The notes under the pieces were generated by a model that was not told where the DNA came from, made no database searches, and saw only the letters and a list, made by a program, of their open reading frames with translations. A stretch of 64,000 nt of DNA from DASXQK01 sp963724385 (GTDB lineage: Bacteria > Pseudomonadota > Alphaproteobacteria > Dongiales > Dongiaceae). Of the stretch, positions 46,636-55,300 are shown piece by piece. The position numbers were made by a program, and so were the translations under genes. Where the stretch lies: the NCBI GenBank assembly GCA_963724385.1, contig CAVRUJ010000001.1:1674001-1738000 (forward strand). Reading direction: 5' to 3'. How positions within the stretch are numbered: the stretch's first letter is position 1; each line of letters opens with the position of its first letter.

Positions 46636-47028
46636 ATGTCGCCCCTCACGATTTTCCTCGCAAGACTGCTGGGCTTGTACTGTGTGATTCTTGCGTCAGC
46701 GATGATCACGCGTAAGCGCAATGCCGTCGCAACCGTCAAGGCGTTCATCGCAAACCCGCCGCTTCTTCTCCTTGCGGAAGTAATCAGCCTTGCCTGCGGT
46801 CTTGCGATGGTAATCGCTCACAATATTTGGTCAGGCGGCGCGCTGCCTGTCGTCGTCACGCTTGTCGGCTGGCTGATGGTGATCAGGGGAGCCGCGCCGC
46901 TTGCTCTCTCGCCCGCCGGAACAGCCAAGCTTGTCGAAGCCTTGCGTTACGAACAGCTCTTTTACTTTTACATGGGTGGCACTCTCGTCTTGGGTCTTTA
47001 CCTGACCTGGGCGGGCTTCAGTGGATGA
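46636..47028 (+). CDS. Four-helix membrane protein, probably FixK/FNR-activated
   Basis: 130 aa, ATG 46636 behind GGAGGCGTGA. Four membrane helices: IFLARLLGLYCVILASAMI, PPLLLLAEVISLACGLAMVIAH, LPVVVTLVGWLMVIRGAAPLAL, and LFYFYMGGTLVLGLYLTWAGF. No domain recognised. The anaerobox at 46567-46580 predicts induction under low oxygen, so a role in microaerobic life is likely. Not part of the glycan operon, from which it is separated by 200 nt. Confidence 0.75.
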   Translation: MSPLTIFLARLLGLYCVILASAMITRKRNAVATVKAFIANPPLLLLAEVISLACGLAMVIAHNIWSGGALPVVVTLVGWLMVIRGAAPLALSPAGTAKLVEALRYEQLFYFYMGGTLVLGLYLTWAGFSG

Positions 47029-47165
47029 TGGGATGCGCAGCAACGGGGCTTATGAGCGCCGGTCTTGGCTATCTGCGGCTTCGGCGGCTGGTGACCGGCA
47101 TGGGTCATGTCCGGCCCAACTTGCCGGTATTGGCTGCTAGATCATGTCCGCTTCGCCGCGAAGGC

Positions 47166-47183
47166 GGACCTGAGGTCAGGTCC
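47166..47183. terminator. Hairpin downstream of the paoC-like scrap
   Basis: GGACCTGA-GG-TCAGGTCC is an 8-bp perfect stem with a two-base loop. It lies just past the stop codon of the broken oxidoreductase fragment on the minus strand, and may be the old terminator of that gene. Confidence 0.4.
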
Positions 47184-47188
47184 AGACC

Positions 47189-47336
47189 CTATTCGGCGGC
47201 GCCGATCAGCCGGTCGAGCGTGATCGGGAATCGGCGGAGCCGAACTCCGGTCGCTTGCCAAACCGCGTTGGCGATGGCGCCGGCGGTTCCCGTGACGCCG
47301 ATCTCGCCCACCCCCTTGATGCCGAGCGCGTTCCGG
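47189..47336 (-). pseudogene. C-terminal scrap of a second paoC-like gene
   Basis: The minus strand encodes LGIKGVGEIGVTGTAGAIANAVWQATGVRLRRFPITLDRLIGAAE and a TAG. This is the end of a xanthine-dehydrogenase-family large subunit, including the catalytic Glu in GVGEIG. It is nearly identical at DNA level to the 3' end of the paoC gene at 56680-56810. Everything upstream is missing; the S53 gene ends 19 nt away. It is a leftover of a duplicated or rearranged pao locus. Confidence 0.85.
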
Positions 47337-47354
47337 TAGGCGCCGTGTCTCTTG

Positions 47355-48926
47355 TTACAGGACGCCGGCTATCTTTTGGCCATCCGGACTTCCGAGGCCC
47401 GTGCATGCATCCCAGCCAGGCGAAGCTGAGAAATCCCCATTGTTGCCCTGGCTTATGTCGTTCAGGGCCGCAGGCTGCCTGTAGAGCTGTGGATTGATAA
47501 AGCCTGCGGGGCTGCCCTTGGCGGAGTTGATCCGCGCGATCAGGCCGGCCCACAGCGGCGCCACCGCGCTGGTGCCGCCGATGACCGTATTCTGCCCATC
47601 GACGCGTACGTCGTACCCTGTTTGAGGATCGGCATCGCCGGAAACATCCGGAACGCCTCTGTTTTGCAGCGGCTTAGCCGCGCCATGGTTGTCGGTGACC
47701 TTGAGCCCCTGTTGCCACTGCGGCAATGCGAAAAAGCTGCTCACGCCGCCGCCGCCCGCTCCGCCGTTGGCGCCATCGTTCCAGACCAACTCGTTGGCGA
47801 TTTTGCCGTTGGCGGCATGCAAGCTGGTTCCCCCGCAGGCAAGGGCGTGCGGGCTGGACGCAGGGAAGTCCACGTGGTCGGCTCCGTCATTGACACCGTC
47901 GCTGGAGCCGTTGTCGCCCGAAGCTACACAGACGGTGATCCCCATCGTCGCGGCGGCCTGAAAGGCCTGGTCGAAGGCGGTCATCGATTGCTGGGTCCAT
48001 GCGGACTCGGGGCCGCCCCAACTGATGGATATCACCGAAGGCCGGTTGGTCGTATCGTGCACGGCAGTGGTGATAGCATCGAGGAAGCCGGCGTCGGTGT
48101 TCGGGGCGAAGTACACGACGATCTTGGCCGCCGGCGCCACCGCTCCGGCGACCTCGATGTCCAGCATCACTTCCCCGTCCGGTCCATTGGGATCCCCGGT
48201 GGGGTGATTCTTGCCGTGATCGACCGAGGCGGCGGAGAGCGCAGGCGGGGCGATATTGAGGCCCTTGAAATAGGTCTTGATGTCCATGGTGCGGTATCCG
48301 CCGCCAAGCTCGATGATGGCGATGCACTCGCCCTGGCCGGTTCCGGCGGGGAAATCGTATAGGGAGGCAAGTTGAACGGGCGTGAAGGAGCCCGGAGTGG
48401 CCGCTGCCGGCCGCCAATGCACGTTCCCTTGGGGAGGGGAGCTCCGGAAATGCGGCCTTGCCTGCGGCCGGTTGTCGAGGCCGAGCACGGCCTCGACGAT
48501 GCCGTTCAGCTCATCGGGCAGGTTGACCGGTCCCGTCCTGCCTCGATAGGACCCTCCGTCGTGCTCGAACTGCTGCAAATCCACACCGAAGGCGCGATTG
48601 AACTGAGCGACCGTCCCGGCCAGGACAACGGTTCGCCGCGCCAAATCCTGCTGTGCGACGGCGAGGCCGTGCTGATCGGCGAATTTCTTGACTGCGGCCA
48701 AGTCGGCGGGATCCGCTCCGAACTGCTTCGCGAACGCCTCGCGCGTGACGTGAACCTTCGCCTTCGCGCCGGATCGCAAGTCTTCGACGCGGCCCTCGAA
48801 TTCCTTGGCTGCCTTGCGGCGCACCAGCACCGTGACTTCCAGCCGTTCCGTGGGGTCGGCCTTGCCAAGCGACCGCGCACCCGGCAACGGATCCCGATGG
48901 CTGCCCGCAAGAAGATGCTTCGGCAT
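47355..48926 (-). CDS. S53 sedolisin-type peptidase (kumamolisin-like)
   Basis: 523 aa from ATG 48926, preceded by GGAG. Residues about 1-160 form the pro-kumamolisin activation domain (TVLVRRKAAKEFEGRVEDL, TREAFAKQFGADPADLAAVKKFADQHGL, NRAFGVDLQQF). The catalytic part shows E252 and D256 (DGEVMLDIEVAGA), D338 (VASGDNGSSDG) and S453 in GGTSAVAPLWAG, the Glu-Asp-Ser plus oxyanion Asp set of sedolisins. The Ca site Asp follows near 490 (LNDISQGN...GWDACTGLG). Such enzymes are acid-active endopeptidases. No Sec signal is visible, as in many bacterial S53 enzymes. It diverges from the Trp-cluster operon. Confidence 0.92.
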   Translation of the reverse strand: MPKHLLAGSHRDPLPGARSLGKADPTERLEVTVLVRRKAAKEFEGRVEDLRSGAKAKVHVTREAFAKQFGADPADLAAVKKFADQHGLAVAQQDLARRTVVLAGTVAQFNRAFGVDLQQFEHDGGSYRGRTGPVNLPDELNGIVEAVLGLDNRPQARPHFRSSPPQGNVHWRPAAATPGSFTPVQLASLYDFPAGTGQGECIAIIELGGGYRTMDIKTYFKGLNIAPPALSAASVDHGKNHPTGDPNGPDGEVMLDIEVAGAVAPAAKIVVYFAPNTDAGFLDAITTAVHDTTNRPSVISISWGGPESAWTQQSMTAFDQAFQAAATMGITVCVASGDNGSSDGVNDGADHVDFPASSPHALACGGTSLHAANGKIANELVWNDGANGGAGGGGVSSFFALPQWQQGLKVTDNHGAAKPLQNRGVPDVSGDADPQTGYDVRVDGQNTVIGGTSAVAPLWAGLIARINSAKGSPAGFINPQLYRQPAALNDISQGNNGDFSASPGWDACTGLGSPDGQKIAGVL

Positions 48927-49444
48927 GGCATGATCTCCGTTATCAGAGGGAAGCTGTGACCACGCCCAGGCGCAGAGCACCAGGGTGGCGCTGCATAGGG
49001 ATTGAGCGCCTGGCAGTTTAACGGCTGATTAAACCAAGTGTCTTTTTTGGTTCGTCCTACTGACCGAATGTTTGGTGTCCTCAGAATTCGAGTGCGGTGA
49101 CCTTTTTGCGGCATAACAAAATTGCGGCTCCTATTAGCGAGTCGGTAACAACAGTGAGTTAAATATTCTTTGCCGCGAGCAAAGTATTGCGGCAGAGATC
49201 GACAATCTGGCTTTCCATACTGCGCCGGAATCAGCCGATTCTTGCGAAGGCAGGGACCCCGCGCGTGCCCGCCGTGCGATTACGCGAGAGCAGTGGCCGC
49301 ACGCGCGGAATCCGTTGGGGGAATATCGCCTCTGAAAGCCCCTTGGGGCCAAGTGGCTGGATTCGGCACCGGCGAGAAACAACGGGAGTGATGGCACAAC
49401 AGGACAGTTGAACGACAGCGCGTCGAGCGCCAGGGGAGGCTCCA
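48927..49444. other. Divergent promoter region of the S53 and Trp-cluster genes
   Basis: About 520 nt without a supported gene. 49020-49200 is AT-rich; AACCAA at about 49033 and TTGGTT at about 49048 flank a T-run and could form a small hairpin. The remainder is GC-rich with only short shadow frames. The last bases hold the GGGGAGG ribosome site of the next gene. No anaerobox or known operator recognised. Confidence 0.45.
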
Positions 49445-51682
49445 ATGGCAAGCGCCGCAGAAAGTGGGTTCACGCTGCATGTTCCCCTCGATGCCTCCAG
49501 CATCAGGGATTTCCGGCCGGACAAGGCGGTCAAGGTCATTGCCTTCGAAGCCAAGGGCGGCGCCCAAGAACAACTGGTGAAGCTGAGTGCAGAGGGAAAA
49601 GGCGATGCGACCTTCGCCTTCAAGGCCAAACCCGGCTCGCTTCGCATCGTCGCCGGACCGGAAGACGCCACAGCCAAGGAATTGCAGAATCTGCAGACCT
49701 TGAGCGTGTCGGTCACCGCCCGCGCGTGGCAGGACGGCAGAACCCTCACTCTCTCCCCCATCGCGATCAGCGACTACTACTGGCGCTGGTGGCTGATCTG
49801 GTGCCGGAACTTCACGATCCGCGGCCGGGTCGTCTGCGCCGACGGCAGCCCGGTGCCTGGCGCCCAGGTCTGTGCCTATGACGTGGACTGGTGGTGGTGG
49901 TGGGTTTCCGAGGATTTGATCGGCTGCGCGACCACGGATGCCAACGGCGCGTTCGAGATCGACTTCCGCTGGTGCTGCGGCTGGTGGCCATGGTGGTGGT
50001 GGTTGCAGCGCAACTGGCGCCTGGAGCCTCTGCTCGTGCAGAAGATCGTACCCGTTCTGCAGCGCGCGCCCACGATCCCGCACATTCCCATCCCCGATCC
50101 CGCGCCGGATCTTGCGATCTTTGACGTGCTTCTCGCGGGCGGCTCCCCTGCCGCTGCGCTGGCCGCCCGTTCGGGTGGAGCGCCGCCGCGCGCGACACTC
50201 GCCGCGCTCAGGCAGCGCAAGGCATCCAGCAAGTCAGTCGATCCGGGCGCCCTGGCAGCGCTGAGGAGCAACCTGCTCCGGACGCTCCCGGCTTCGAGCG
50301 AACTGGCGCAGCTGCACGTCTGGCCCTGGTGGCCGTGGGAGCCATGGTTCGATTGCGATCCCGACGTCATTTTCAAGGTGACCCAGAACTGCTCGGACCG
50401 GAACAAGGTCATCGTCGACGAGACCATCTGGGACACGCGCTGGGATATTCCGACGACGCTCAGCGTCACGCTGGTCGCCAATGATCAGGCCTGCTGCATC
50501 AAGAAGCCCTGCACGCAACCGCAGGATTGCCCGGACGGCGACTGCCTCGTCATCACGGATATCTGCAACGACACCGTCGATCTGATCGGCGGCAATCCCG
50601 GGGCGCCGGCCGCGCCGGCGGGCTATCTCAATCCGGGGACGGTGGCGTATTTCGGCGACCGGCCCTATGCGGGCGTCGTGCCGATTCTGGGCATTTTCGG
50701 CGCGGCCGCCACTGCCGACTACTATCTGTTCGAATGCTCGGCCGACGGTGGCGTCACATGGAATCCCGTTCCGCCCGCCTCGATGGGTGGCTTCGGCTGC
50801 CAGTTCTGGGGGCTCGCCCTGCCGGCCGGTCCTCCGCCTGCGACTTGGCACAACGTGAATTTCCTGTCTTCGGTCGTCGACGGGCATCTGGTTCTCGAGA
50901 GCCGGGCGCATTTCCAGGCCAACAACGACCCGGCGAGTTGGGGCGTCACGCGCTTCTGGGATGCCGCCTGTCAGGACTTGCTCATGAACTGGCAGACCGC
51001 CGGCGTGATCCCCGACGGGACCTATCAGCTTCGGGTACGCAGCTGGACCATGGTGGCGGGGCATCTGCAGAATGAAACGGTGCTGCCGCTCTGCGACACC
51101 GCAAACAACAATGGCGTGGTCGTCACCCTGAACAACCAGGTGATGACCGGGCCGCCGACCAATCTGGACGGCTATCCATGCGGGCCGGGCACCGTGCACG
51201 TCTGCACCATCGAACCGGATACGGCCTTCGTCTCGGTGCAACTCAACGGCACGCCGGCGCTGGCTTGTGCCAATGTCGACGCGACCAAGGGCGGTTCCCT
51301 GGAGATAGACTTCGTCGCCTATGACCCCGACGGGCATCTCGCCTATTACACGCTCCAGGCGCTCTACGGCGACAGTCTCGTCGTCGACCTGCTGAGTGCC
51401 CCCGGCGCGACGCTCTCTGCCGGGCCGGCCTCGGGCCTGGTGCCGTCTTCGGGGCCGCAGTTCGGTCCGGACTACGGGGTGGCCCTCGGCCAGGGTGCAG
51501 TTTCGCCGACCTGGAAGGGGGGCGTCGTCACCCTGACAATTCCCGATCTGCGCAATGCTTTCCCGGAAACCTGCTGCTACACCCTCCAGCTCTTCGCACA
51601 CAAGCGGACAGTGGTGAGTTGTGATCACAGCTTCTGGGGACAATACAATCAGAGCGACTTCAGTCTGACGGTCGTCGTTTGA
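49445..51682 (+). CDS. Tryptophan-cluster protein with carboxypeptidase-regulatory-like domain
   Basis: 745 aa, ATG 49445 behind GGGGAGG. Residues about 1-110 are a beta-rich module. Residues 112-120 read YWRWWLIWC; 124-175 look like a carboxypeptidase-regulatory/Cna-B-type beta sandwich (TIRGRVVCADGSPVPGAQVCAYDVD...TTDANGAFEIDF). Embedded in it are five Trp in a row at 149-153 and WCCGWWPWWWW at 176-186; a further WPWWPWEPW is near 309-317. Residues 340-400 are Cys-rich (CCIKKPCTQPQDC). The rest is beta-rich, unrecognised. There is no signal peptide. Similar Trp-run proteins exist in other bacteria as far as I recall, but I know of no assigned function. First gene of a four-gene operon. Confidence 0.8.
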   Translation: MASAAESGFTLHVPLDASSIRDFRPDKAVKVIAFEAKGGAQEQLVKLSAEGKGDATFAFKAKPGSLRIVAGPEDATAKELQNLQTLSVSVTARAWQDGRTLTLSPIAISDYYWRWWLIWCRNFTIRGRVVCADGSPVPGAQVCAYDVDWWWWWVSEDLIGCATTDANGAFEIDFRWCCGWWPWWWWLQRNWRLEPLLVQKIVPVLQRAPTIPHIPIPDPAPDLAIFDVLLAGGSPAAALAARSGGAPPRATLAALRQRKASSKSVDPGALAALRSNLLRTLPASSELAQLHVWPWWPWEPWFDCDPDVIFKVTQNCSDRNKVIVDETIWDTRWDIPTTLSVTLVANDQACCIKKPCTQPQDCPDGDCLVITDICNDTVDLIGGNPGAPAAPAGYLNPGTVAYFGDRPYAGVVPILGIFGAAATADYYLFECSADGGVTWNPVPPASMGGFGCQFWGLALPAGPPPATWHNVNFLSSVVDGHLVLESRAHFQANNDPASWGVTRFWDAACQDLLMNWQTAGVIPDGTYQLRVRSWTMVAGHLQNETVLPLCDTANNNGVVVTLNNQVMTGPPTNLDGYPCGPGTVHVCTIEPDTAFVSVQLNGTPALACANVDATKGGSLEIDFVAYDPDGHLAYYTLQALYGDSLVVDLLSAPGATLSAGPASGLVPSSGPQFGPDYGVALGQGAVSPTWKGGVVTLTIPDLRNAFPETCCYTLQLFAHKRTVVSCDHSFWGQYNQSDFSLTVVV

Positions 51683-51751
51683 CGGCGGAAGAGGGAGTCG
51701 CCGGCCCGGTCCGGCGGCTCCTCGCCTTCAATCGATAATCGCGGTGCACGG

Positions 51752-52072
51752 ATGGAATGGTACCTGCTCGTCCTGGGGAGTCTTGCGGTGTGGAGGCTAA
51801 CTCATCTGCTGAGCGCCGAAGACGGTCCGGGGAACATCGTTGCCAGGTTGCGAGGTGCCGCGGGACGCGGGGCGCTCGGCGACATGTTCGATTGCTTCAA
51901 TTGCCTGAGCCTTTGGGTCTCGATCCCGTTCGCCATCATCCTCGGCGCCGGCTGGCGGCAGATGGTGCTGCTATGGCTCGGCCTGTCGGGAGCCTCGATC
52001 CTGCTGCAACGACTGACTGACAAACCGATGCCGGCCTCTTACGTCGAAGACCGACAACCACCTGTGGAGTAG
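51752..52072 (+). CDS. DUF1360-like small membrane protein
   Basis: 106 aa. WYLLVLGSLAVWRLTHLLSAEDGPGNIVARLR at the start and MFDCFNCLSLWVSIPFAIIL in the middle follow the DUF1360 pattern: a first helix ending WRLT, a short GP-containing loop, then C-x-x-C-L-S-x-W before helix two. A third helix is MVLLWLGLSGASILLQRL. The C-x-x-C may bind a metal or form a disulfide. The family has no established biochemical role. 69 nt after the Trp-cluster gene. Confidence 0.75.
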   Translation: MEWYLLVLGSLAVWRLTHLLSAEDGPGNIVARLRGAAGRGALGDMFDCFNCLSLWVSIPFAIILGAGWRQMVLLWLGLSGASILLQRLTDKPMPASYVEDRQPPVE

Positions 52073-52076
52073 ACCG

Positions 52077-52325
52077 ATGGCTTGCTGTGGCAAGACCAGA
52101 GCCCAGTTGTTCGGTATGGGCATGGGAGTGACCGCAAACGGCTCTTCTTCGACCGCAATCCGTCGCTATTCCGTGCAGTTCGAGTACGTCGGCAGAACGG
52201 CGATGACAGCGATCGGCGCGGCCTCTGGCAAGCGTTACCGGTTCGATCGCCCCGGGGCGGTGATCACGGTCGATCCGAGGGACCGGCCGAGCCTCGCCCA
52301 GGTACCCGGTCTGAGGCTGGTCTGA
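52077..52325 (+). CDS. Small CC-motif protein, unknown
   Basis: 82 aa, ATG 52077, with GTGGAG upstream and only 4 nt after the DUF1360 gene. It starts MACCGKTRAQLFGMG, followed by a short beta-rich part RYSVQFEYVGRTAMTAIGAASGKRYRFDRPG and VDPRDRPSLAQVPGLRLV. The second half resembles small proteins found in phage-like regions that end with a V-D-P-R-D motif, but no other phage gene is near, so this is weak. Confidence 0.65.
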   Translation: MACCGKTRAQLFGMGMGVTANGSSSTAIRRYSVQFEYVGRTAMTAIGAASGKRYRFDRPGAVITVDPRDRPSLAQVPGLRLV

Positions 52326-52383
52326 AGATGCAAGAGCGAGCGAAGCGCCTTCGTAGAGGCGCATAACGGGGAGGAGCAGTGCC

Positions 52384-55300
52384 ATGGGCTTGACGAATGC
52401 CGGGCTGCCGAACGGCGGCGCCACCACCGACTACACATTCCAGTACGACACCGCGCTCGGCGGCGCGGGCGGCCCGGAGCCGGCGCGGCTTACCAAGGTC
52501 ATGGCGAGCTGCGACGCCGACTTCAATCTCATGCAGAGCTGGTTCAAGGGCGTCGCCTTTCCGTTTTCGAAGCCCATGGAAGCGGACGTCAACAACAACG
52601 ACGCCGGCAGCGCCAGCTGGGGCCCTCCGGTCCAGCTCAATTCGGTCACCGGCGATGCCGGCTATCTGAGGATGCTGCTCATCGCGGAAGTCACCGAGAT
52701 GTTCATGAAGAGCCAGGCCGCTGCCTTGGGAACCAGCGGCTGGTTCCCCGGCAACGAGGGCAGCCTGGGCGAGGGGCTGTCGAGGTTCCTGGCGGAGCAG
52801 TTCCTGATCCAGAGCGGCCTCGGTCTCGGCGAATTCCCGAACTGGGGGTGGACCGCCAACAGCTGGCTCACATCGCCCAGCCTTCCGGACTGGGTCAACA
52901 ACGTCGATCCGACGGGCGACGAGACCTACATCGAGATCGGCTGCTCCATCCTCTTCATCTATTACCTCTTCACCCAGCTGAACTTCACAATTCCCCAGAT
53001 CGTCGCCGCCGCGGCGAGCAACCTCGCCGGCGTCTATACGAACCTCACCGGCGATGCGGGCGACCCGTTCCCCTTTTTCAAGCGCCTGATGCAGGCCTTT
53101 CCCGGTCCGGGCGGGATCACCACCGGGGCCAACCTCGACAATCCCTTCCCCGTCGGGCTGGTTTCGATCTGGGCCGAGAAAAGCACCTTCGGCTACGACG
53201 AGGTGCAGGACGTCATCGCCCAGAACGCCGGCGTCTTCAGCGGCGCCTTCTGGGTGGTGGTCGAGGGGTTCAGCAAGAACTCGTTCAACGCGCTCGGCAT
53301 CACCGTCGAGCTGGACGGCACGCTCATGACCGCCAAGGGGATCAAGGTCTACCCCAGCACGACGTATTCGGTCGATTACGAGGACACGGCCAAGCCCAAC
53401 GCGCCGCAGCGCATCCGCATCCCCTATGACATCAAGTTCTCCACCGCCGCCAATGCCGACTTCCCGTCCATGGGCTCGACAAGCGAGAACGAGCTCGATC
53501 TCCACGCCCAGCTCCAGATCGCCGGCCAGAAGGTGGCGGCATCGGATGCCTATGCGGCCTTCGAACTGGTCGCCGGCGCGGATCCCTATTTCACCAATGT
53601 CGATCCGAACCAGGGCAATGTCTTCTACCTGAGCCAGGACCTGAGGGTGTTCACAGTAACGCCTGACGTCGATCCCACACCGGTGACGGGCGCGCCGGCC
53701 TTTGTCGGCAACGATGTCGCGGGCGCCTACAAGTACGTCAAGGACCTGCTCGGCCACCTGAACGGCAACGCGGGCTTCACCTCAGGCGCCAAGGACCCCT
53801 TCACCACGATTTTCCCGGATCAGAGCGGCGCCTACGTGGGCGATTCCTCCGTCACGCCCTATACGCTCACCAAGCCCAGGCACACTAACTTCAATTTCGC
53901 CGTCGCGCGCGTTCGCCTGAAGGGCTCGTCGGGCACCTCGGGCGAGGCCAAGAGTGTCAGGGTCTTCTTCCGGATGTGGGTGAGTCAATCGGCCGACACC
54001 GACTATCAGCCGACGACGACCTACGCGAGCGATCCGGACCCGGCGGGAAAGCCCGGATCGCCCAAGGTTGGCGCCGGGACGACCACCATCCCGTTCTTCG
54101 CCACGGGCAACCTCACCACCAACACCGACTATGTCTCCGGCGGCGTCAACAACCAGGACATCGAAATCAAGTCCGGCGACACCGCCTGGGCCTATTTCGG
54201 CTGCTTCCTCGACGTCTACGGCGCCGATTTCCAGGTGAACGGCCAGCAGGTGCAGGCATCGCTCCCGGGCACCCATCATTGTCTGGTCGCCCAGATCGCT
54301 TGCGACACCGCGCCGATCCCCACCTCGGCCCAGGTGACGCCGGGCCCGGAGAATTCCGACAAGCTCGCCCAACGCAACCTCCAGGTGACCCACTCGGACA
54401 ATCCGGGCGGCGCGGACGCGCACCGCATCCCCCAGACCTTCGATGCGCGCCCAAGCCCCGGGAAGACCGCGGCGGTCATGCCGGATGAATTGATGATCGA
54501 TTGGGGCAAGGTGCCGGTGGGCAGCGCTGCCCAGATCTATTGGCCGCAAGTGAAGGCGAGCGATGTGCTCAAGCTGGCCGATGCCCACTATTCGTTCCAC
54601 GCGCTGGCGATGGCCGATGCGCACACCATCCAATGCACCGTCACCCGCAATGTCACCTATGTCCCGATCCCGCAAGGTGCGGGCGAGAATTTTGCCGGTC
54701 TCCTGACCATCGACCTGCCCAGAACCGTGAAAGCGGGCCAGGAGTTCGATGTCGTGGTGCGCCGCGTCGTCACCACCGAGAAAGCTCTGCCGCCCCCACC
54801 ACCCCCTCCACCGCCTCCGCCGAAGCTCTCGCGAAATGCGCCGGCCGCTTCGGCCGCCAGCCCGGCTGCCGCTACCTCCCGGCCGGATAGCACCCATGGC
54901 TTCGGGCCCGAGCCGGAAGCGCGCAAGATTCTGCCTGTGCCCGTCGGAGTGGCGCCGGCGCCCAGGGCGCATGTGTGGCGTTTCGTTACCGGCGCCTTCA
55001 GGATCAAGATCCCGGTCTCCACCCCGGCGTCCATCTTGCCGGCCGAGGAGAACACGCTCGCGATCCTGAAGTGGCGCCTGCAGGCCATGGCGCCGACCAA
55101 CCGCTGGTATCCGGTCCTGGAACGCTACATCGGCTATGTCGCCGGCCGCGTCCAAGGCCTGGGTGGCGATCCGAACAAGATTCCGCCATCACTGTCGGGA
55201 GCGCCGATCGAAATCCTGGAACCCAAACACAAGACCGAGGAGTTCCTGGGCAAGGTCTGCCGCATCGCCTTCGACTGCCACGGCGACTTCGAGGGCTTCG

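Noticed and set aside
52077..52325. Prophage interpretation of the 49-55 kb region
   Set aside because: Apart from the weak V-D-P-R-D likeness of one small protein there is no capsid, portal, terminase, tail sheath, baseplate or lysis gene.
52264..55155. Two long minus-strand frames (497 and 457 aa) opposite the 1022-aa gene
   Set aside because: They mirror codon bias of the sense gene. The sense gene has a strong ribosome site and sits in a tight operon, so it is preferred.
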